Source: CAZYQW01 sp964649825 (GTDB lineage Bacteria > Planctomycetota > B15-G4 > JADJEK01). Taken from it: a DNA stretch of 64,000 nucleotides. Below, one piece after another: positions 49,741 to 58,725 of this stretch. Under the pieces are notes generated by a model, which was given only the letters and a program-made list of their open reading frames with translations, was not told where the DNA came from and did not search any database. The stretch lies in contig CAZYQW010000121.1 in assembly GCA_964649825.1 (NCBI GenBank), positions 1 to 64,000 of the forward strand, given 5' to 3'. Within the stretch, counting starts at the first letter, position 1; each line of letters starts with the position of its first letter. The translations under genes and the position numbers were made by a program.

Positions 49741-51690
49741 ATGGGCCAGCCCGACATCGAATCGGTCTTGAAGGAGGGTCGCGTCTTTCCCCCTCCCGCG
49801 GGGTTCTCCGAGGTGGCGCACCTCGGGTCGATGGACGAGTACCGGCGGATGTACGCCCGCTCGATCGAAGATCCCGACGGATTCTTCGGCGAGGTCGCGA
49901 CGTCGCTCCACTGGTTCGAGCTCTGGTCGAAGGTGCTCGAGTGGAACCCGCCGTTCGCGAAGTGGTTCGTGGGCGGGAAGACGAACCTCTCCTACAACTG
50001 TCTCGATCGCCACCTCACCACGTGGCGAAGGAACAAGGCGGCGATCATCTGGGAGGGCGAGCCGGGGGACGTGCGGACGCTCACGTACGGCCAGCTCCAT
50101 GCAGAAGTGTCGCGCTTCACGAACGCGCTGTCCGGCCTCGGCCTCGAGACCGGCGATCGGGTGGCGATCTACATGCCGATGATCCCGGAGCTCGCCGTCT
50201 CGCTGCTGGCCTGCGCGCGGCTCGGCATGGCGCATTCGGTCGTCTTCGGCGGGTTTTCGGCCGAGGCCCTGCGCGACCGCATCCACGACGCGGCGGCGAA
50301 GGCGGTGATCACGGCGGACGGCGGCTTCCGCAAGGGAGCGCCCTTCGCACTGAAGGCCCAGGTCGACGCCGCGCTCGCGGACTGCCCGACCGTCGAGAGC
50401 TCGATCGTGGTGCGCCGCACCGGGCAGGACGTGGCATGGCAGGACGGGCGCGACCACTGGTACCACGAGCTGATGGCGGAGGCGGAGCGCGAGAACGACG
50501 CGAAGCCGCTCGACGCCGAGCAGCTCCTCTTCACGCTCTACACGTCCGGGACGACCGGCAAGCCGAAGGGGATCGCGCACACGACCGGCGGCTACATGGT
50601 GGGGGCCTACCTGACCACGAAGTGCGTCTTCGACATGAAGGACGAGGACGTCTATTGGTGCTCGGCCGACGTCGGATGGGTGACCGGCCACACGTACGTG
50701 GTCTACGGACCGCTCCTGAACGGCGCGACGGTCGTGATGTACGAGGGAGCGCCGACGACGCCCCATCCGGGCCGGTTCTGGGAGATCATCGAGCGCCACG
50801 GAGTGACGATCTTCTACACCGCGCCGACCGCGATCCGGACGTTCATTCGCCTCGGCGACGAACACCCGAACCGCTTCGACCTGTCGTCGCTGCGGCTCCT
50901 CGGGACGGTCGGCGAGCCGATCAATCCCGAAGCATGGATCTGGTACCGCAAGGTGATCGGAGGCGAGCGCTGCCCGATCGTCGACACGTGGTGGCAGACC
51001 GAGACCGGCTCGATGATGATCACGCCGATTCCGGGCGCGACGCCGACCAAGCCCGGATCGGCCACGTTGCCGTTCTTCGGCGTCGACGCCGACGTCGTCG
51101 ACCGCGATGGCAAGCCAGTGAAGGCGAACGAGGGCGGCTTCCTCGTGATCAAGAAGCCGTGGCCGTCGATGTTGCGCACGCTCTACAACGACGACGAGCG
51201 CTACGTCCAGACCTACTGGTCGCGCTTCGACGGAATGTACTTCGCGGGCGACGGTGCGCGCCGGGACGAGGACGGCTACTTCTGGATCATGGGACGCGTC
51301 GACGACGTCATCAACGTTGCGGGCCACCGGCTCTCGACGATGGAGGTCGAGTCGGCGCTCGTGTCGCACGCGGACGTCGCGGAGTCCGCCGTGGTGGCGC
51401 GCCCGGACGAGGTGAGGGGGCAGGCCATCGTCGCGTTCGTCACTCCGAAGCAGGGGGTGGACTCGAGCGATGCGCTCCGTGCGCGCCTCGCCGACCACGT
51501 CGTCCAGGAGATCGGGGCGCTGGCGCGGCCGGCCGAGATCCGTTTCACCGAGGCGCTGCCGAAGACGCGTTCGGGCAAGATCATGCGCCGCCTCCTGCGC
51601 GACATCGCGGCCGGCGACGAGACGGTCGGCGACACGACGACGCTCGAGGACTACTCCGTGCTCGCGCGCTTGAGAGAAGACGAGGAATGA
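49741..51690 (+). CDS. acs: Acetyl-CoA synthetase (AMP-forming)
   Basis: 649 aa. Acetate + ATP + CoA to acetyl-CoA. N-terminal ACS domain followed by AMP-binding core: LYTSGTTGKPKGIAHTTGG (P-loop-like), DVGWVTGHTYVVYGPL, TAPTAIRTFIRLGDEHP, VDTWWQTETGSMMI, and C-terminal GRVDDVINVAGHRLSTMEVES plus LPKTRSGKIMRRLLR with the acetylatable Lys. Length is right. AGGAG is 4-5 nt before the ATG. Coupled (ATGA) to the radical SAM gene. Confidence 0.96.
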   Translation: MGQPDIESVLKEGRVFPPPAGFSEVAHLGSMDEYRRMYARSIEDPDGFFGEVATSLHWFELWSKVLEWNPPFAKWFVGGKTNLSYNCLDRHLTTWRRNKAAIIWEGEPGDVRTLTYGQLHAEVSRFTNALSGLGLETGDRVAIYMPMIPELAVSLLACARLGMAHSVVFGGFSAEALRDRIHDAAAKAVITADGGFRKGAPFALKAQVDAALADCPTVESSIVVRRTGQDVAWQDGRDHWYHELMAEAERENDAKPLDAEQLLFTLYTSGTTGKPKGIAHTTGGYMVGAYLTTKCVFDMKDEDVYWCSADVGWVTGHTYVVYGPLLNGATVVMYEGAPTTPHPGRFWEIIERHGVTIFYTAPTAIRTFIRLGDEHPNRFDLSSLRLLGTVGEPINPEAWIWYRKVIGGERCPIVDTWWQTETGSMMITPIPGATPTKPGSATLPFFGVDADVVDRDGKPVKANEGGFLVIKKPWPSMLRTLYNDDERYVQTYWSRFDGMYFAGDGARRDEDGYFWIMGRVDDVINVAGHRLSTMEVESALVSHADVAESAVVARPDEVRGQAIVAFVTPKQGVDSSDALRARLADHVVQEIGALARPAEIRFTEALPKTRSGKIMRRLLRDIAAGDETVGDTTTLEDYSVLARLREDEE

Positions 51691-53765
51691 AGACAACGCG
51701 TCGCCAGGACGGGCCGGGAGGCCGGAGGTCGGCGGGCGCGTTCCTGCCGATGACACCGGCCGAGGTCGCGGCGCGCGGCTGGGACCGCCCCGACGTCGTC
51801 TTCGTGACCGGCGACGCGTACGTCGACCACCCCTCGTTCGCGATGGCGATCCTCGGACGCGTGCTGGAGGCGGCCGGGTTTCGGGTGGCGATCCTCGCCC
51901 AGCCTGACTGGACGTCGGCCGATGCATTCCGCGCGCTCGGCCCGCCGCGACTGTTCTTCGGCGTGAGCGCCGGGAACATGGATTCGATGCTGAACCGCTA
52001 CACGGCGCAGCGCAAGCCGCGCTCGGACGACGCGTATTCACCGGGCGGCGCAGCGGGGCGCCGGCCGGATCGGGCGACGAACGTGTACGTGCAACGGTGT
52101 CGTGAGGCGTTCAAGGGCGTGCCGGTCGTGGCCGGCGGCGTCGAAGCGTCCCTGCGTCGTTTCGCGCACTACGACTACTGGAGCGACTCCGTTCGTCCCT
52201 CCATCCTCCTGTCGAGCAAGGCGGACCTCGTCGTCTTCGGGATGGGTGAAGGTCCGATCGTCGAGATCGCGCGGCGCCTCGACGCCGGCGAGCCGATCGT
52301 TGCACTCCGCGCCCTGCGGGGCACCGCCTACCTGCTCGGTGCAAGAGAGCCGTTGCCGTCGTTCGACGGCTCGATGCGGCTGGCCGGAACTCCGGACGAT
52401 CACACCGTCGAGATCCCCTCGTTCGAGCGGGTGAAGGCGGACAAAGTCGCGTTCGCGGAGGCGACGCGCCACATCCATCGCGAGTCGAATCCATTCAATG
52501 CGCGCCGCCTGCTGCAGCGTCACGGCGATCGGACCCTCGTCCAGAACCCGCCCGACCGGCCGCGGACCGAGGCGGAGATGGACGCGATCTACGACCTTCC
52601 CTACGAGCGGCGTCCGCACCCGTCGTACGAGGCCCCGATTCCCGCGATGGACATGATGCGCTCCTCGGTCACGATCATGCGCGGCTGCTTCGGCGGCTGT
52701 ACCTTCTGCTCGATCACCACGCACCAGGGTCGAGTCATCCAATCGCGCTCGAAGCGCTCGGTGGTCGCCGAGGTGAAGCAGCTCGGCGCGATGGAGGAGG
52801 TGAAGGGGATCGTCTCCGACGTCGGCGGCCCGACCGCCAACATGTATCGGATGCGCTGCACGCGCCCCGACGTCGAGGCGAAGTGCCGGCGCCTGTCGTG
52901 CGTCCATCCGACGGTGTGCAAGCTGCTCGGAACCGATCACGGCCCGCTCGTGGACCTGATGCGCGAGGCGCGCGAGCAGGAGGGGATCCGGCGGGTCCAC
53001 GTCGCCTCCGGCGTGCGGATGGACCTCGCGAAGCGATCGCCGACGTACCTGAAGGAGCTCGCTGCCCATCACGTCGGCGGCCACCTGAAGGTCGCGCCTG
53101 AGCACGTCGATCCGAACGTGCTCGAGCTGATGAAGAAGCCGACGAAGGACGACTTCGTCGAGTTCGACCGCGCGTTCCGCCGGGCGAGCCGCGACGTCGG
53201 CAAGGAGCAGTACCTCGTCCCGTACTTCATCGCGTCGCACCCCGGCTCCACGATCGATTCGATGATCGAGCTCGCGCTCTTTCTCAAGCGGAACGGTTAC
53301 CGTCCGCGGCAGGTGCAGGACTTCATTCCCGCTCCGCTCGACGTCGCAACGTGCATGTACTACACGGGCCTCGACCCGATGACGATGAGACCGGTCGCGA
53401 CGGCGAAGACGTTGACCGATCGCCGGATGCAGCGCGCGTTGATGCAGTTCTTCCGCCCGGAGAACTGGTATCTCGTCCGCGACGCGTTGATCCAGGCCAA
53501 CCGCCGCGACCTGATCGGCGACGGTTGCGACGCGTTGATCCCCGCCAACCCTCCCAGAGAGGCGCTCGAGGCCCGTCGCGCCCGTGCCGCGCGTGACTAC
53601 GGCACCCTTGTCCACGACGCGGCGAGCACGGATGCCACGAGGGCGCGCCCGGATTGGGATGCGTTCACCGGCTACCGCGACGAACGGAACAAGTCCAAGA
53701 GTGCCCGCACCGTCGGGTATCGGCCGGGGCGGAAGGGGTTCGTGACGAAGCGTGACGAGCGCTGA
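51687..53765 (+). CDS. YgiQ-family radical SAM protein
   Basis: 692 aa. Radical SAM enzyme of unknown reaction, conserved across bacteria as YgiQ. N-terminal UPF0313/B12-binding-like domain (FLPMTPAEVAARGWDRPDVVFVTGDAYVDHPSFA), then RGCFGGCTFCSIT with the CX3CX2C cluster site (about 334-342), then radical SAM barrel motifs (HVASGVRMDLA, HLKVAPEHV) and a C-terminal DUF3362-like tail (DFIPAPLDVATCMYYTG). Begins in the acs stop. Confidence 0.93.
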   Translation: MKTTRRQDGPGGRRSAGAFLPMTPAEVAARGWDRPDVVFVTGDAYVDHPSFAMAILGRVLEAAGFRVAILAQPDWTSADAFRALGPPRLFFGVSAGNMDSMLNRYTAQRKPRSDDAYSPGGAAGRRPDRATNVYVQRCREAFKGVPVVAGGVEASLRRFAHYDYWSDSVRPSILLSSKADLVVFGMGEGPIVEIARRLDAGEPIVALRALRGTAYLLGAREPLPSFDGSMRLAGTPDDHTVEIPSFERVKADKVAFAEATRHIHRESNPFNARRLLQRHGDRTLVQNPPDRPRTEAEMDAIYDLPYERRPHPSYEAPIPAMDMMRSSVTIMRGCFGGCTFCSITTHQGRVIQSRSKRSVVAEVKQLGAMEEVKGIVSDVGGPTANMYRMRCTRPDVEAKCRRLSCVHPTVCKLLGTDHGPLVDLMREAREQEGIRRVHVASGVRMDLAKRSPTYLKELAAHHVGGHLKVAPEHVDPNVLELMKKPTKDDFVEFDRAFRRASRDVGKEQYLVPYFIASHPGSTIDSMIELALFLKRNGYRPRQVQDFIPAPLDVATCMYYTGLDPMTMRPVATAKTLTDRRMQRALMQFFRPENWYLVRDALIQANRRDLIGDGCDALIPANPPREALEARRARAARDYGTLVHDAASTDATRARPDWDAFTGYRDERNKSKSARTVGYRPGRKGFVTKRDER

Positions 53766-53770
53766 TTCGC

Positions 53771-53786
53771 GCGGCCGGACGGCCGC
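53771..53786. terminator. Hairpin between convergent genes
   Basis: GCGGCC-GGAC-GGCCGC, a perfect 6-bp stem with 4-nt loop, lying between two genes that end toward each other (53765 and 53792). Bidirectional terminator likely. Confidence 0.4.
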
Positions 53787-53791
53787 CGGAC

Positions 53792-54040
53792 TCACGCCCG
53801 ACGCGTGATCAGCATCCAGATCACCGCCGCCGTTCCCGCCGCGGCGAGGAGGATGAACAAGAGCGAGCGGCCCGTGAAGGCGGAGCCGGTCGCGCGCACG
53901 TACTCGCCGCAGACGGGGCACTGGAGCGCGTCCTCGTAGACGTCCGTGCCGCACGAAGCGCACGGGACGGTGAGGGTCTCCTCGTCATCGTCGTACGCGA
54001 CGTCATCGGGGTCCTCGTCGTCGTCGTCGTATGGCGTCAT
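53792..54040 (-). CDS. Small zinc-ribbon membrane protein
   Basis: 82 aa. Acidic N-terminus (MTPYDDDDEDPDD), a zinc ribbon with CASC and CPVC (residues 27-44), then one transmembrane helix (about 60-78, LLFILLAAAGTAAVIWMLI). Similar small ribbon-plus-anchor proteins occur in many phyla, but no function is known. Last gene of the queG/sulfatase-like operon, coupled by ATGA. Confidence 0.75.
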   Translation of the reverse strand: MTPYDDDDEDPDDVAYDDDEETLTVPCASCGTDVYEDALQCPVCGEYVRATGSAFTGRSLLFILLAAAGTAAVIWMLITRRA

Positions 54041-54498
54041 CGTCCACTCGAGCCGGTCGATTCGAGCCTTCGGGCGGATCGCAGAACCAGGTGCGCTCGC
54101 TCGGTAGGCCGGCGCCGGACGAGCTCTTCCGCAAGGAGGATCGCGTCCGCGGTCCGGCCGGCCCGGCGCGCGAGGAGCGATCGGAACAGCGCGCGCGCCG
54201 CGTCGTCACGAAGGTGGTGCATCAGGTAGGCATCGAGCCGCGGGTCCGACGGGAGGGAGCGCTCGGGCGCGGGGCTCCTGAGCTCGTGGGCCGACGGGAG
54301 CGGAACGTCGCCCGGAGAGAGTTCGTGCTCGGCAAGGTGCGCCGCCCAACCGCCGAGTCGCTCGCGCGCCAGGTCCTCGTTCCCGGCGAGGTAGAGGTCG
54401 GCGATCGACCCGAGCGGACCACGCGCGTCCGGATCGACTCCGGCGACGAGGACGAAGGCGACCACGTGCGACAGGGCGAGGACGGCACGGGCGATCAT
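54037..54498 (-). CDS. Exported helical protein of unknown function
   Basis: 153 aa. N-terminal hydrophobic leader (MIARAVLALSHVVAFVLVAGV), then a helical body with TPR-like repeats (IADLYLAGNEDLARERLGGW; AILLAEELVRRRPTERAHLVL). It overlaps the sulfatase-like gene upstream and the zinc-ribbon gene downstream, both by 4 nt. No family recognised. Confidence 0.65.
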   Translation of the reverse strand: MIARAVLALSHVVAFVLVAGVDPDARGPLGSIADLYLAGNEDLARERLGGWAAHLAEHELSPGDVPLPSAHELRSPAPERSLPSDPRLDAYLMHHLRDDAARALFRSLLARRAGRTADAILLAEELVRRRPTERAHLVLRSARRLESTGSSGR

Positions 54499-56042
54499 CG
54501 GTCCGTCTCCTCCGCTTCGTCCGTTCGGTCGGTCGGAGCACCGCGATCGCGGACCATCCCGAGGTAGCCAAGCTCCGTCAACGCGCGGATCGTGTCTTCG
54601 TCGAGGGTCGCTGTCGCCGTCGTCACGGCCGCGAGGTAGCGCGCCGACTGGGTCCGGATCCGCGCGAGCATGTCGAGCAGACGGCTCGCGCGCTCCGGCT
54701 CGCCGGCGCCGAGATCGGTCTCCTCGCCGGGGTCGCGGCCGAGGTCGAAGAGGCGGTACGGCGGCTCGTCCGCCGCGAATCGTCCCCCCGTGATCAGCTT
54801 CCAGTCCTGCCAACGGATCGAGACCTCGTCGGTCGCGTGTTCCCTGGCAGCGTTCTGGAAGCAGCAAGCGGGCTCGGGTGGCAGCGCGCCGCCCGACAGC
54901 GCGGGGACGAGCGAACGACCCTGTCCGAAGCCGCGGTACTCGATGCCGCACACGTCGAGCAGGGTCGCGAACAGGTCGAGGCCGCGGACCGGATCCGCGA
55001 CGACGCGGCCCGTCGTTCCGCCGGCGGGACGGATCAGCAGCGGCACGCGAGCGACGATTTCGTTCACCGTCTGATGGTCGCACTCGCCGTGCTCCATGAA
55101 CGCTTCGCCGTGATCCGAGACGACCACGACGACGGTGTCGTCGAGATACCCCCGGGCGGCGAGCGCCGCGAGGAACGCGCCGACGTCCTGGTCCATCTCG
55201 CGTACTTCCGCGTCATACGAGGCCCGGATCCACGAGAGATCGTCCGAGTAGCGCGGCAGGCTTCGCCACGTCTCGACGATGGGTCGTCGCGCCCGACCCT
55301 CCCAGTCGGCGTAGTTCCTTCGAAAACGCGTCAGCTCCGCCTTGCTGCCCGGATCGACGGTCAGGTACGCGGTCTGGAGGGCTCCGAGGTCGAGGTCGTC
55401 GGTCCGTCGCTTCTTCTCGATTCGTTGGTTCAACGCCTCGACGACGTCGATTCCAGGCGGCGCATAGCCGCGCGGCGGCGGCGGCGGTTCCCCGGGCGCG
55501 TAGGGAGAGTGGACGTCGTAGCCGTGGAAGAGCACGAAGAATGGTTCGTCCGCGCCGTCGATCCAGTCCAGCACCCGGGCGGTCTTCTCGCGGAATCGTC
55601 CGGTCTCGGTCTTGTGGTCGAACTCGTCGAATCCCTGGCTCAGGCCGAACGTCGGCGCGAGGTAGCCGCCGGCGGTGAACGCGGCGGTACGGTAGCCGCC
55701 GTCCTTCAACAGCTCGGCCAGCGTCATGAACGTCGGCGACAGACGATCAGTCGGCTTCCTCACGCCGTGCGCGTCGGGATAGACACCGGTCAGCATCGAG
55801 GCGAACGAGGGCAGGGTCCAGCAGGCCGATGCGGTGGCCTGGTCGAAGCGGACCGACTCGGCCGCGAGGGCATCCAGGTACGGCGTCGGGTTTCCCGGCC
55901 CCCCGTACGAGCCGAGCGCGTCGGCGCGCAGGGTGTCTATCGCGATGACGATCACGTTCGGACGGCGCGGCAGCAGGCGCCACGCGGCGAGAGCGCCGGT
56001 CACCGCGATCGCGAGCACGACGATCCCGATCCTCGGGTTCAA
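54495..56042 (-). CDS. Sulfatase-like hydrolase/transferase 1 (Thr at nucleophile position)
   Basis: 515 aa. Alkaline-phosphatase superfamily fold: metal-binding IVIAIDTLRADALGSYGG and VVVSDHGEAFMEHG (Asp-His), plus HSPYAPGEPP. The site where sulfatases have C/S-x-P-x-R reads WTLPSFASMLTG, so Cys is replaced by Thr and Arg by Phe. Thr nucleophiles occur in LtaS- and EptA-like phospho-transferases. It has a single N-terminal membrane helix (about 4-20). Start is a TTG that overlaps the upstream TGA (TTGA). Substrate unknown. Confidence 0.82.
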   Translation of the reverse strand: MNPRIGIVVLAIAVTGALAAWRLLPRRPNVIVIAIDTLRADALGSYGGPGNPTPYLDALAAESVRFDQATASACWTLPSFASMLTGVYPDAHGVRKPTDRLSPTFMTLAELLKDGGYRTAAFTAGGYLAPTFGLSQGFDEFDHKTETGRFREKTARVLDWIDGADEPFFVLFHGYDVHSPYAPGEPPPPPRGYAPPGIDVVEALNQRIEKKRRTDDLDLGALQTAYLTVDPGSKAELTRFRRNYADWEGRARRPIVETWRSLPRYSDDLSWIRASYDAEVREMDQDVGAFLAALAARGYLDDTVVVVVSDHGEAFMEHGECDHQTVNEIVARVPLLIRPAGGTTGRVVADPVRGLDLFATLLDVCGIEYRGFGQGRSLVPALSGGALPPEPACCFQNAAREHATDEVSIRWQDWKLITGGRFAADEPPYRLFDLGRDPGEETDLGAGEPERASRLLDMLARIRTQSARYLAAVTTATATLDEDTIRALTELGYLGMVRDRGAPTDRTDEAEETDR

Positions 56043-57559
56043 CGGACGTCCTCGTCGCCGACGTGTCCCACGTAGCCGAGCTCGATCAGCTCGCGGCGCG
56101 CCGCCTCGTCCAGCCGCACGGCGCCGCCGTCGTGGAGCGACGCGATGAGGCGGCAGCGGCGGCGGAGCGTCGCGAGCATCCGGCGCAGCTCCTCGGCGCG
56201 TTCGGGCTCGCGAGCAATGCGGTCTTCCCGCTCGGCCGGGTCCTCGCCGAGGTGGAACAGCCGGTCGCCGTTCCTTCCCTCTTTGCCGCCGGTGAGGAGC
56301 TTCCACTCCTTGAAGCGGATCGAGATGGCGGGGTCGGCGTCGCCGACGACGTGCTGGAAGCATGCGGCCGGCTCCGGCGGGAGCTCGTCCCCGTCCAGCA
56401 GGGGACGGAGGCTCCGACCCTGAACCGTACGCGGGATCTCGAGTCCGCAATAGTCGAGCACCGTCGCGAAGAGGTCGATCGTTCGGACCGGCGCGTCGAT
56501 CACGGTAGGGCAGTCCCCGTTCCCCCGCCAGGCCGGCGGAACGTGAACGATCCACGGGACCCGCGTCACCACCTCGTCGATGTGCCCGTGGTCGAGCTTG
56601 CCGTGCTCCATGAACGCCTCGCCGTGGTCGGAGACGACGAGGACGAGCGTGTCGTCGAGGCGACCGGCCGCGTCCAGTGCATCGAGCAGGAGCCCGACCT
56701 GCTGGTCCATCTCGCGCACCTCCGCCTGGTAGCACGTGTGCGCCCAGGCGATCTCGTTGTCGAAGTCGGCCGAGCGCGTCCACTGGACGTCGAGCGGCGG
56801 ACGAAGCGTCGCGGACCAGCGGTGGAAGGACCGGCGGAAGTCGCTGGTGCGGGGATGGTCGAGGGTGAGGTACGCGGTCTGGACCTGGCCCGGCGTGAGC
56901 GGGTCGATCGGCTGGTTCGCCGCGAGCCGCTTCAAGATCAGGTCCGCCATCGCGGGGTGCGGCGGTTCGTAGCCGGGCGGTGGGTCGGGGCGCGTGTCGG
57001 GCGCGTACGGCACGTGCACGTCGTACGCGTGAAGGAAGAGGAAGAACGGTCCCTCGCCCCGCCGGCGGAGCCAGTCGAGCGCGATCGGCACTCGGTCCTT
57101 GAACTTCCGTGTCGGCGAGCGCGGGTGGTACGAATCGAAACCGTCCTGGATGCCGTGCTGGGCGCCAACGTAGCCGCCGCCCGTGATCCCGACCGTCTCG
57201 TAGCCCGCGTCGCGCAGCGCCTCGGCGAGGGTGACGTGGCTCGCCGCCAGCCGCTTCTGGTGGTCGGTGACGCCGTGGGCCTCGGGGTAGAGGCCGGTGA
57301 AGGCCGAGAGGAACGATGGCAACGTCCACGGGGCAGCGGTCGTCGCCTGGGTGAAGCGCGAGCCACTCTCGGCCAGCCGATCGAGGTGGGGGGAGGAGTC
57401 GCCGGGCGCGCCGTAGCAGCCGAGCGCGTCGGCGCGCAGTGTGTCGACACCGATCACCACCACGTTCAACCGCTTCGCCGGCGTCGCCTGCGGCTTCGCG
57501 CAGGCGGTGACGACGGAGATCGCGACGAGACCGGCGACGAGCCGCGGCCGCTGGTTCAC
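56039..57559 (-). CDS. Sulfatase-like lipoprotein 2 (Thr at nucleophile position)
   Basis: 506 aa. Paralog of the downstream gene with the same motif order: VVVIGVDTLRADALGCYGA, WTLPSFLSAFTGLYPEAHG (again Thr, not Cys), LVVSDHGEAFMEHG. N-terminal signal ends in the lipobox VVTACAK, so it is a lipoprotein, whereas the neighbour is membrane-anchored. GTG start overlaps the queG TGA. The duplication suggests two substrates or a paired activity. Confidence 0.82.
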   Translation of the reverse strand: MNQRPRLVAGLVAISVVTACAKPQATPAKRLNVVVIGVDTLRADALGCYGAPGDSSPHLDRLAESGSRFTQATTAAPWTLPSFLSAFTGLYPEAHGVTDHQKRLAASHVTLAEALRDAGYETVGITGGGYVGAQHGIQDGFDSYHPRSPTRKFKDRVPIALDWLRRRGEGPFFLFLHAYDVHVPYAPDTRPDPPPGYEPPHPAMADLILKRLAANQPIDPLTPGQVQTAYLTLDHPRTSDFRRSFHRWSATLRPPLDVQWTRSADFDNEIAWAHTCYQAEVREMDQQVGLLLDALDAAGRLDDTLVLVVSDHGEAFMEHGKLDHGHIDEVVTRVPWIVHVPPAWRGNGDCPTVIDAPVRTIDLFATVLDYCGLEIPRTVQGRSLRPLLDGDELPPEPAACFQHVVGDADPAISIRFKEWKLLTGGKEGRNGDRLFHLGEDPAEREDRIAREPERAEELRRMLATLRRRCRLIASLHDGGAVRLDEAARRELIELGYVGHVGDEDVR

Positions 57560-58560
57560 GGCAGGTCTCCCGCCAGTCGCTCGAGCGACCAGGCGGCATG
57601 GGTGCGCACGCCCTCGTTCGGGTGTTGAAGGTAACGCTCCGCCACCGCGGCGGCCCCGGGACGGGCGTCGTGGGCGAGCGCGGTCAACGCGTTTCGCAGC
57701 AGCCCGGCCTTGCCGGCGCGTGCGATCGCGAACCTCTTGAAATGGCGGTTGAATCCGGCCTCGGCTCGTTCGATCACTTCGACCGGATCGAGGTTCTTCA
57801 ACTCCGGAGCGATCGGCAGCACCGCATCGCCGTTCTCGTCGCGCGGGGCACCGAACGGGCAGCTCACGAGGCAGTCGTCGCAGCCGAAGATCCGCCCGCC
57901 GCTCCGTTCGCGGATCCAGAGGGGCCACGGGCCGCGGTGCTCGATCGACCAGTACGACAGGCATCGCCGCGCGTCGAGCACCCAGGGAGCGACGAACGCG
58001 CTGGTCGGGCACGCGTCGAGGCATTGGGTGCAGGTACCGCACCGGTTCTTCTCCTCGACGTCCGGCTCGAACGGAACGGACGTGATCAACTCGCCCAGCA
58101 TCATCCACGGGCCGAGGTCTCGGTTCAGCACCATCGTGTTCTTGCCGACCCACCCAATGCCCGCCTTCACCGCCGCGCGGCGTTCGAGGAGAGGCTTCGT
58201 GTCGACGCAGACCTTGCCTTCGGCGCCGGGTACACGATCGGCGATGAACCGAAGGAGCTCCTCGAGGCGTTCGCCGATCGCGCGATGGTAGTCGACGCGG
58301 CGCGCGTACGCGGCGACGCGGCCGTCGGGGCTCGGACCATACGCGGCGGCCACGACGACGATGCTCCGCGCGCTCGGCAGGAGGTGACGTGGGTCGACGC
58401 GGTGCTCGGGTTCCCGCGCGAGGTAGTCCATCCGACCGTGGCGTCCGGCGGCCAACCACGTGTCCAGGGACGTCGTCGCTTCGAGCGGCTCGTCGGCGCG
58501 GCAGAAGCCGACGTGCGTGAAGCCGAGAGCGAGGGCGCGGGCACGAACGAGAACCTTCAT
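57556..58560 (-). CDS. queG: Epoxyqueuosine reductase
   Basis: 334 aa. Cobalamin/Fe-S enzyme reducing epoxyqueuosine to queuosine in tRNA. N-terminal domain with HGRMDYLAREPEHRVDPRHLLPSA, then KAGIGWVGKNTMVLNRDLGPW. Two 4Fe-4S motifs: CGTCTQCLDACPT and CDDCLVSCPF; C-terminal HEAT-like repeat with NEGVRTHAAWSLERL. Length fits QueG. First gene of a five-gene operon with the sulfatase-like pair, an odd companionship. Confidence 0.94.
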   Translation of the reverse strand: MKVLVRARALALGFTHVGFCRADEPLEATTSLDTWLAAGRHGRMDYLAREPEHRVDPRHLLPSARSIVVVAAAYGPSPDGRVAAYARRVDYHRAIGERLEELLRFIADRVPGAEGKVCVDTKPLLERRAAVKAGIGWVGKNTMVLNRDLGPWMMLGELITSVPFEPDVEEKNRCGTCTQCLDACPTSAFVAPWVLDARRCLSYWSIEHRGPWPLWIRERSGGRIFGCDDCLVSCPFGAPRDENGDAVLPIAPELKNLDPVEVIERAEAGFNRHFKRFAIARAGKAGLLRNALTALAHDARPGAAAVAERYLQHPNEGVRTHAAWSLERLAGDLP

Positions 58561-58725
58561 TTGGGGACGATGATACGGGCCCACCCCCCGCGCCGCGCGA
58601 AAATGCTCGCGCCGGAGAGGCGCGCCGACGTGGCGTTGCTCATGATCCTGCGGCGGTCGGCGCGGCGAGGATACATCGCGCTGAAAAGACGCGTAGACTC
58701 CGTCCAACGCGGAGGTGGACGCCGG

